Shown piece by piece: positions 1-6,212 of a DNA stretch of 11,299 nucleotides. A model generated the notes under the pieces. That model was given only the letters and a program-made list of their open reading frames with translations. It did not search any database and had not been told where the DNA came from. The position numbers were made by a program, and so were the translations under genes. How positions within the stretch are numbered: position 1 is the stretch's first letter; the number at the start of each line of letters is the position of its first letter. The stretch lies in contig JASAOO010002851.1 of assembly GCA_030849075.1 (NCBI GenBank), positions 1 to 11,299 on the forward strand, read 5' to 3'. Origin of the DNA: Zelonia costaricensis. Its lineage: Eukaryota; Euglenozoa; Kinetoplastea; Trypanosomatida; Trypanosomatidae.

Positions 1-46
1 CGCACAGGGCGTTCGTTGTCGTGGTGTGTCTTCTCTCCCGTAGGTG

Positions 47-128
47 CTGTGAAGGAGGGTGAGGGGGAGGGGGGAGTGGGGAAGGAGAACGGAGGGTGGG
101 TGGGTGGGGAGGGGGGAGGGGGGGAGGG
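47..128 (-). promoter_or_regulatory. Candidate trans-splice acceptor for a gene beyond the left edge
   Basis: Positions 51-128 are almost pure G/A with one-base T interruptions on the plus strand, so the minus strand is a long polypyrimidine tract. It is followed by CACAG, with the AG at 48/47 the first AG after the tract. No ATG follows within the remaining 46 bases. This has the same architecture as the three gene-linked sites in the window, so I infer another minus-strand gene starting just outside. Confidence 0.5.
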
Positions 129-319
129 CAGTCACACGCCGAAGAGGAAGTGCGGGAAAACAGGCAACCAGGAACGAGCTGCAAGATGGGAGGGATGAAG
201 GTGGCGGTGGCGTTTAACGAAAGAAGAGACTTCGGTGACAGGCGGTGCAGGGGGTGGGAAACGTAAATGTTGAATAATATGCGCTATACCTGTGGGGCAC
301 ACAGACAGACACAAACACG

Positions 320-359
320 CACACACACACTTGGATACACACACACACACACACACACA
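320..359. repeat. CA microsatellite, two blocks
   Basis: Two (CA)n tracts at 320-330 and 337-359 are separated by TTGGAT. A similar arrangement recurs throughout the non-coding DNA of this window. Confidence 0.95.
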
Positions 360-648
360 GAGCAGCGCACTGGAAGAGAGATGAAGCTGTGGAAAAGAAA
401 AAAAGAGAAGCGAGCAGACAGGAGACGATCGCTGCGTTGCAAGAAGAAGAAGCAGAAAGGTAAACCAAACAAACAAGCAAACGAAGGCAGCGCCTGAAGA
501 AATCGGAGGCGATGCGAAGTGAGGGAGAAGTAGACACAAAAAACGTGTGTGGGAGGTTGGGGGGGGATGTGGGTGGGTGGATGGTGGTGGTGGACCTGTG
601 ACGGACGTGCGACGCCGGAGCCCCGTCTGGCAGTACCCCTCCCGGAGG

Positions 649-674
649 CACACACACACACACACACACACACA
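649..674. repeat. (CA)13 microsatellite
   Basis: An uninterrupted run of 13 CA units. Confidence 0.97.
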
Positions 675-966
675 GTTCAGGACTCCTCAAGCAGACGCAC
701 GATGCAGCGAGAGTGCCGTGCGCAGTTTTCGTCCCTGGCCGACACGTCAGCGAGCACAGAGGCGCGTCAGTGAAGCGGAGCGAGGCGCAGGGAAGCAAAC
801 ACACACGCGAGCACTACGCTCTGTGAAGAGGAAGAGGATGAAAGAGGGAAAGATGAGGGACCGAACGTAACGCAGACGCAGCAGCGCCTCTCTCGGCGCG
901 GTGGTGCGGATGCCCGGTGTGGAGGTGCGAAGGGGTCCGGTGTGCGTGTCGAGTACGACCAGCAGG

Positions 967-993
967 GTGTGTGTGTGTGTGTATGTGTGTGTG
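967..993. repeat. GT microsatellite
   Basis: A (GT)n run with one GTAT interruption; the orientation is opposite to the CA block at 649-674. Confidence 0.95.
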
Positions 994-1066
994 GTCGATG
1001 AAGAGAGGATGAGGCGGCAATGAAGGAGAAGTAAAACAGAGAAGAGTTGCGGTGGCACTTACGTGC

Positions 1067-1079
1067 GTGTGTGTGTGTG
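1067..1079. repeat. Short GT microsatellite
   Basis: A (GT)6 run followed by alternating CACGCGCG-type sequence. Confidence 0.9.
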
Positions 1080-2067
1080 CACGCGCGCCAACGAAGAAGT
1101 TCTTTCGTTTCGTAAACAAAAGAAAACCAGAAAACAGGGGCAAACGGAGCCGAAAAATGGGCTGTTGCGGTGCCGTCGCGTAAGCGCTCTTGTGCTGACA
1201 CTCGCGCGTACCCGTGGACGTGCTCGCGCACGCGCTTCCGTGCTCCCCCCGCCGTCCAGGCGGCAGTCACGCTGAGCTGCGAAGAATGACTACGCAGCCG
1301 ACGGCGATGTTGACGACGCTGATGACACTCGTGCGGGGAGAGAGAGAAAGAAAAAACACGAGGGAGAAACAAAACGCAGGGACCCGCGTTCGCTTCTCTC
1401 TCTGTCTGTGCCTCTTTTCACGCTACGTGGCGCGAGAGTGTGGGTGCGTGCGCCTTCGCTTGCGTACGCGTTGGTGCGTGTGTGTGTGCCGGATTAAACT
1501 CCGCACTGCGCCCCAGAGTTTCTGCCCACACACGACACAGCCACGGAAAGGGGTGAGAGGGAGGGGGGATGGGATGAGGGGGGAACAAGAAGAGCCAGCA
1601 GAGAACCCAGCACACACACACGCGAGACGGAGATGGCCAGGCGGGAGGCAGGAGATAAAGTGGAGAAGTTAACACACTCACACACAGACAGGCACAAGCC
1701 CAAGGAGGAGAGAGGAAAAGCAAAAAGAAGAAGACAAGAGAAGGACGGCGACACGTGCGTCTTCCACTTCTTTGGGATCGGTGTTGTGTGTTTGTTTTAT
1801 TTTGGGAGGGGGTGGTGGTGGTCGATGGAGGTGTGGTTTGGGGATGGGGTAGGAAAGACAAGAGAGTAAGCGGGAGTTGTGGAAGAGGGCAAAGGTAGTG
1901 GTGCGTGGGAGAGATCTCGAGTGCTGCTGCAGCTGCGGATGCCGGCAGGTGGGTGACACACAAGAAGAAAGTGCGAAACAGAAGAAAAGAAAACTGGTAA
2001 GAGAGGGAGAGCGCGCAAAGGAGAATCGAGGGTGAGAATGAGGCCGAGGCGTGTTTGAGGGCGTGCC

Positions 2068-2086
2068 TGTGTGTGTGTGCGTGTGT
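2068..2086. repeat. GT microsatellite
   Basis: A GT run interrupted once by GC at about 2079-2080. Further T/G-rich sequence continues to about 2155. Confidence 0.9.
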
Positions 2087-2333
2087 CTGGAAGAGGTGGC
2101 GGCGGCTGCGTGTAGGTGTCAGTATGTGCGTGGGTGTGTATGTATGTGTGGGCTTCGTGTTATGCGTCAACAACTTCGCTCACAATTTCCACACGAAGCG
2201 GCTAGACAACAGGAGGGAGAAGAGGGAGAAACCACCAACGCCAACAACGGCACCGGGTGGCACACACACACCACGGAAACAAGACAGAAAGTAGCACGAC
2301 GAGAACAACAAGAGGAAAAAAGTGCACACACGT

Positions 2334-2353
2334 ACACACACACACACACACAC
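2334..2353. repeat. CA microsatellite
   Basis: An (AC)10 run flanked on both sides by CGTACAC-type sequence. Confidence 0.95.
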
Positions 2354-2529
2354 GTACACGAGAGAGAGTGTGTGTTTGAGGTTGCAGCCAACCAAGAAGC
2401 CAGGGACGGAAGGGCAGAGCGAAAGCCGAAGAACAGAAGGAAGGGGCCCTGTGGGAGGAACACACACACACAAAAAAAAGAAGAAGAAGAGACGCACTCC
2501 ACAAACAACGGCACTTGGATATACGAAGT

Positions 2530-2560
2530 CACACACAGACACACACAGACACACACACAC
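2530..2560. repeat. Interrupted CA microsatellite (CACACAGA units)
   Basis: Short CA runs alternate with CAGA, ending in a (CA)5 block; this looks like an ageing microsatellite. Confidence 0.9.
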
Positions 2561-3075
2561 TGACTCTCGCGAAAAAGGGCCCTGAGAACAGTGGCAGCAG
2601 AACAGGAGGAACACGAAAGAAAAAAAAAGTGAGATGAAGTCGAGAGGTGCGAAGCGACGCCGATGTTGATGCACGAGACAGAGTAGCGACAGGAGGAGCA
2701 CCGGGAAGGCTGAGAGAGAGAAACCCGAGAGACGCGAGAAGGGGAAGAGGTTTGGGTGGGGGCGAGGGTGACGGCGGCACCTGGATGACGACCCCCCCTA
2801 CACGGACCAGCTAACACGAGTGCGGTGAAGTGCTCCAATACTGGAGGCACGTGTTGACGAGATGGAGAACTGGGAGTTCGTGACAGTGTTGTGGGCGGAA
2901 GGGCCCGCGGCGGCAACAGCGCCCGCACGAGTGGCAACACGATGGTGAGGGAAAGGGGTGGGGGGTGAATGGGGGTGTACGCAGCTGCGGCAACGCCGCA
3001 CGGTTCTGGGCGATGCTGCTGTTCTCCTTTCTTTTTTGTTTGTTGTGCTTGATTTTATCCTTCGGTCTTCCTATA

Positions 3076-3090
3076 TGTGTGTGTGTGTGT
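3076..3090. repeat. GT microsatellite
   Basis: A short uninterrupted TG run after CTATA. Confidence 0.9.
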
Positions 3091-3190
3091 GACGTGTTCG
3101 CGCGTTTTTCTCCCGTTCTTTGCGCAGGTCCTTTCCACACGGTGACGGCGGATCTTGTTGAACGCCTTCGAGTAGACTAGAAGAGCAAAG

Positions 3191-3247
3191 GTGCTGCTGA
3201 TATTGATGTTGCTGTTGCTGCTGATGTTGTTGCTGCTGCTGCTGCTC
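3191..3247. repeat. Imperfect CTG/GTT trinucleotide tract
   Basis: About 57 bases built from GCTG, GTTG and GATG trinucleotides, ending in a pure (GCT)n block at about 3231-3246. It reads as Leu repeats in one plus-strand frame and Gln/Asn repeats on the minus strand, but no surrounding gene is supported. A GT dinucleotide tract (3255-3269) follows directly. Confidence 0.9.
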
Positions 3248-3254
3248 GTTGTAC

Positions 3255-3269
3255 GTGTGTGTGTGTGTG
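3255..3269. repeat. GT microsatellite next to the CTG tract
   Basis: A (GT)7 run eight bases after the trinucleotide tract ends. Confidence 0.9.
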
Positions 3270-3997
3270 AGTGCCAGGTGAAGCGGAGGTTCGGAGTAGG
3301 CAAGACGGTTCTGGAAGGACACCGAGATAGCGGAGTGAGAAGGGAAGGCGAGGGGGGTCACACACACATGTGTTGACGACGGCGCACCGCGCACGCGTGT
3401 GCTTCATGGGGTCGAGGGGCCGCCGTGTAACAACCAGGGGGACGGCGTCTCCGCGCCCACGCTGCATGACTCGGAGACTCTGCATCGAGCGAGTGGCTTT
3501 GCTGCGTTGGTGTTGAACAGACTAACATGGAGTTGCTGCACGGCAAGAGATAAGGGGGAGGGGAGGGGGCTGGCGAGGCAGCCGAATAGGTGCCGCACTG
3601 TGCAGAACGACAGAGGAAGCTCAGAAGTTGGACCGGGCACGAGTGCGGCGCGTGCACCCCTCACCACCACACACACCCCGGCCCACGCACCCCTCCTCAT
3701 CGCGCGCTGCCTCGAGGCAGAGGCGTGAATAGGGAGCGAGGACAGTACAGGACACAAAGGAAAAGTGGTCGTGGCAACTGCTGCAGCGGCGGGGCGGGGC
3801 CTTGCGGGAAGAGGGAAGGGGGGCAATGGGAGCTGATTGAAGACTTGACGAGCACCGTCCTCAGCGCCCCCGCACACGCACAACGATCGAGTCCGCCCCT
3901 TCCCCACCTTGCAACCCACCACCCTCACCGAAGCCCTCCCTACGGCAGCCAACAAAGGCGGGCTGCGAGGGGCGTGACGGGAGGCCGTCCCCGCGTG

Positions 3998-5710
3998 CTA
4001 CGCAGCCGACCCCGCCTCTGCCTTAGCCAGTGCGGACACGACCCGCCCCACGGCATCCCCGCAGCCGTACTGAAACGTGGAGAAGTTCACGTGCGAGTAG
4101 CCCGCCGCGCGGAGCTCACGAACGATGTCGATGGTGATGTCGACCATGGCGTCCTGGAAGCCGATCTCGGCGGACTCCTTCGCCTGCTGGTAGGCCTGCA
4201 CGGCGCTGGTCACCGTACTGTCCTCCGTGTTGCTCGCTGCGGCCCCACGCAGGGCATCGACTGCGGACTGCAGCGCCGCCGCGTACGCGTCGAGGGCGAG
4301 CTGGAACGGCACACTGAGAATCACCTTCAGCTGCAGCGTCGTGCGCAGGAACGGCTCTGCGCGGAGCGGTGCCATGAGGCCGGGCACCACAACCAGCGAC
4401 GCCGACGTCGTGTCCGCCGGGTCCGCGTCCGCCGCTGTACACGTGGTGCGCTGGATGTCCTCGACGTAGGCGGTGAACTCCGCTGCAGACGTGATCATCT
4501 GAGTGACAACCACACGGGCCCCTCCGTCGCGGGCCTTCGCGGTGGTGGTGGCGGCCGTGCACCGCCGCCGCGCCGCGCCGGCGTAGACAGACGGGATACG
4601 CCACAACCGACGCACCGCGTCGAGACGGATGAAGAGCGCGTCCGCCGCGGAAAGGCACGTGTCGGCCGGCGGGAGCTGCGCAGCGGCATCGGCGTGCCCG
4701 TGCCCGCCGCGCGCTTGCCGGAGTGTGGCCTCGGTGCGCTCGTACACATCCTCCAGGTCCGCGAGGAAGCGCAGGGTGTCGGCGTGGGGTGGAGGGGGCG
4801 GGGAGGAGAGCGGGAGCGACACCCCCGCTTCGGCCGCCTCCTGGGCCGCAGAGGACGGTGCGGGTGGTGCGCCCCAGTGCCGATCCAGCACGTGGCCTTG
4901 TGGGTAGCCGCCAACGCACAGACACACCGCGGCCTCCGTCTCCCGCCCCTGCACGGCGCCCGTATCACGGACGAAGCGGAGGAGCTCGAGGCCGTCTGCG
5001 AAGTCCGCGTACGGGCACGGCGTCGCCGTCGCTGCGTCCTCGGGTGTGGCGGTGGAGGTGGAGGTGGTGGTGGCCAGGCCACGCGCACGGATGTACCCGC
5101 CGTCATCGCCGCGCAGCACCATCAAGCCGCGGCTGCGGTGGGAGCTGGCGAGTCGGTGCTTGAAGTCCGCCAGCACCGCGGCCGTGCCCCCGCGTGTGGC
5201 GCCCGTCAGCGTTGTGGCTGGCCCGTGCGCTGCGTCGGCGGAGCCGGGCGACGTCGCGCGTGTGGCCGTGACGGTCAACACGAGCGCCGTATCGGGTGGC
5301 AGCGTGGCGTGCAGGAAGTCGATTGCCTCCTGCGTCGCGGACCGCTCGTGCTTCTCCTGCCCTGCCGCGGCGTGCTCCGCGGCGGCGGAGGCGAAGTAGG
5401 GGCTGTAGCTTGTGCACGTGAGGAAGGTCGGGCGCGGCACATGACGTAGCAGCGTGGTGACGTGCGAGTGGAACGCAGACGTGGCAGCCGGCACCGGCGG
5501 GGGCACCACCACGAAGCTGTACGACATCCCGGTGTGGTGCGGCGCTGCCGCGGCGGCCCTGGCCGTGGCGGGGCCGCTGGAAAGTGCGATGGTGGGCTGC
5601 AGTTGCTGCAGGCGTGCCCACAGCGGCGGCACGTGCCGCGGCATCGCGGGTGCACCGGCGGCGACGGTGGGGTCGTGTGTGGGGGGCGTGGAGGGGCTGC
5701 TCGGCTGCAT
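3998..5710 (-). CDS. MTHFR-like protein 1: diverged, possibly inactive methylenetetrahydrofolate reductase homologue
   Basis: This 570-residue protein is a paralogue of the upstream gene and follows the MetF/MTHFR barrel order more cleanly. YSFVVVPPP at 64-72 matches the SFEFFPP strand, but V67 stands where the catalytic Glu should be. FLTCTS at 96-101 matches the FVSVTY strand (T100). ALVLTVTA at 142-149 matches the HLTC strand without its His. LMVLRGDDGG at 196-205 keeps the flavin-site Asp (D202). CVGGYPQGH at 265-273 keeps Tyr269 and His273. RVVVTQ at 399-404 keeps Gln404, VVPGLMAP at 441-448 matches the PG strand, and HVNFSTF at 540-546 matches the closing HFYTLN strand. The 135-residue gap from Y269 to Q404 carries the family-specific AVRRLWRIPSVY (365-376). 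There is no C-terminal regulatory domain, no evident targeting signal and no PTS1. It may be a pseudoenzyme or act on another substrate. The start is the first ATG after the predicted splice acceptor at 5764/5765; ATGs at codons 23 and 62 are less likely alternatives. Confidence 0.88.
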   Translation of the reverse strand: MQPSSPSTPPTHDPTVAAGAPAMPRHVPPLWARLQQLQPTIALSSGPATARAAAAAPHHTGMSYSFVVVPPPVPAATSAFHSHVTTLLRHVPRPTFLTCTSYSPYFASAAAEHAAAGQEKHERSATQEAIDFLHATLPPDTALVLTVTATRATSPGSADAAHGPATTLTGATRGGTAAVLADFKHRLASSHRSRGLMVLRGDDGGYIRARGLATTTSTSTATPEDAATATPCPYADFADGLELLRFVRDTGAVQGRETEAAVCLCVGGYPQGHVLDRHWGAPPAPSSAAQEAAEAGVSLPLSSPPPPPHADTLRFLADLEDVYERTEATLRQARGGHGHADAAAQLPPADTCLSAADALFIRLDAVRRLWRIPSVYAGAARRRCTAATTTAKARDGGARVVVTQMITSAAEFTAYVEDIQRTTCTAADADPADTTSASLVVVPGLMAPLRAEPFLRTTLQLKVILSVPFQLALDAYAAALQSAVDALRGAAASNTEDSTVTSAVQAYQQAKESAEIGFQDAMVDITIDIVRELRAAGYSHVNFSTFQYGCGDAVGRVVSALAKAEAGSAA

Positions 5711-5763
5711 GACAGCGGGGGAAAGGCTCTTGCCTTGAGTGTGCGTGTGCGTAGGTGCCTCTT

Positions 5764-5841
5764 CTTCGGCGACCGAGTTGCATCAGGTGCGCGATGGGAG
5801 AGGAGGGTGTGGAGAGAGGCGCAGGGGAGGGAGGGAGGCGC
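5764..5841 (-). promoter_or_regulatory. Candidate trans-splice acceptor and pyrimidine tract of MTHFR-like 1
   Basis: The minus strand has a strong C/T tract at about 5795-5841 followed by GCCGAAG. The AG at 5765/5764 is the first AG after the tract, with none between 5850 and 5766. The resulting 5' UTR is 53 nt, contains no ATG, and makes the ATG at 5710 the first start codon. A second AG at 5762/5761 is an alternative three bases further on. Confidence 0.65.
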
Positions 5842-6026
5842 TGCAGTCACATCGAGCGGGCAGCGCGAGGCTTGCAACGGCGAGGAAAGTAGATGTGACG
5901 CCTTCAGCCGCGAGGTTGCGCAGTGCGGGTAACGTCGCCTCCCTGCGCTACCCCCCCTTTTTCTGCGGCGTTCTGGTGTATTGCCCTAATTTGTTTCCTG
6001 ATTGGCGACAGCCACGTGACACACAA

Positions 6027-6045
6027 ACACACACACACACACACA
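6027..6045. repeat. CA microsatellite in the spacer between the MTHFR-like genes
   Basis: An (AC)9 run that would lie in the 3' UTR of MTHFR-like 2. Confidence 0.93.
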
Positions 6046-6212
6046 TCCATACACGCGTAGTGCTTGACGCAGCAGCAGTAGCACAGCTGCTTGGCCTCTC
6101 GCCGCCTTCCGCTCCCTTGCGATCGCTCCTGTGACGGGGGAAGCGGTGCATAGCGCGACGAGAAAGAGCGGAGTGGGGGTAGGGGGAGGGGGGAAGGAAG
6201 CACAGGCAGGCA

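Larger units (their letters stand above)
1..3997. other. About 4 kb without a supported gene: 3' UTR and intergenic DNA rich in microsatellites
   Basis: No reading frame here looks like a protein. The longer open frames on either strand consist of Cys-Val, His-Thr, Ser-Pro or Leu-Phe runs that come from CA/GT repeats and CT/GA tracts. Most of the interval is purine-rich on the plus strand (for example 360-540, 1960-2050, 2200-2320, 2400-2760), so the transcribed minus strand is pyrimidine-rich, as expected for 3' UTR and intergenic RNA of a minus-strand unit. The right part should be the 3' UTR of MTHFR-like 1. I saw no tRNA B-box-like sequence and no convincing snoRNA boxes. Confidence 0.75.
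5711..6212. other. 502-bp spacer between the two MTHFR-like genes
   Basis: The spacer holds the 3' end of the MTHFR-like 2 message, a CA microsatellite at 6027-6045, a purine-rich run at about 6160-6200 next to the stop codon, and the splice signals of MTHFR-like 1. I see no gene in it. Confidence 0.7.

Noticed and set aside
132..804. Overlapping minus-strand open frames of up to 196 codons
   Set aside because: Low-complexity translations of microsatellites; several frames are open at once because the strand is pyrimidine-rich and poor in stop codons.
1418..2173. A 251-codon minus-strand open frame, and the similar frame at 2167-2940
   Set aside because: Their translations are His-Thr, Ser-Pro and Cys-Val runs produced by CA repeats and C/T tracts, with no domain-like segment.
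2778..2948. Plus-strand stretch with a protein-like look: one frame reading HLDDDPPYTDQ, a stop, then a peptide starting MENWEFV
   Set aside because: Only about 55 codons with an internal stop, on the strand opposite to all genes, and with no recognised similarity. Chance is the simplest explanation, though a degenerate gene remnant cannot be excluded.
3404..3955. A 183-codon minus-strand open frame just downstream of MTHFR-like 1
   Set aside because: No motif, composition like the surrounding non-coding DNA, and no clear pyrimidine-tract/AG signal immediately before it. It probably lies in the 3' UTR.
3590..5449. A 619-codon open frame on the plus strand, antisense to MTHFR-like 1
   Set aside because: It is Arg/Gly/His-rich without recognisable motifs and mirrors the GC-rich codon usage of the gene beneath it. 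The minus-strand protein has family motifs and a splice signal in front of it.
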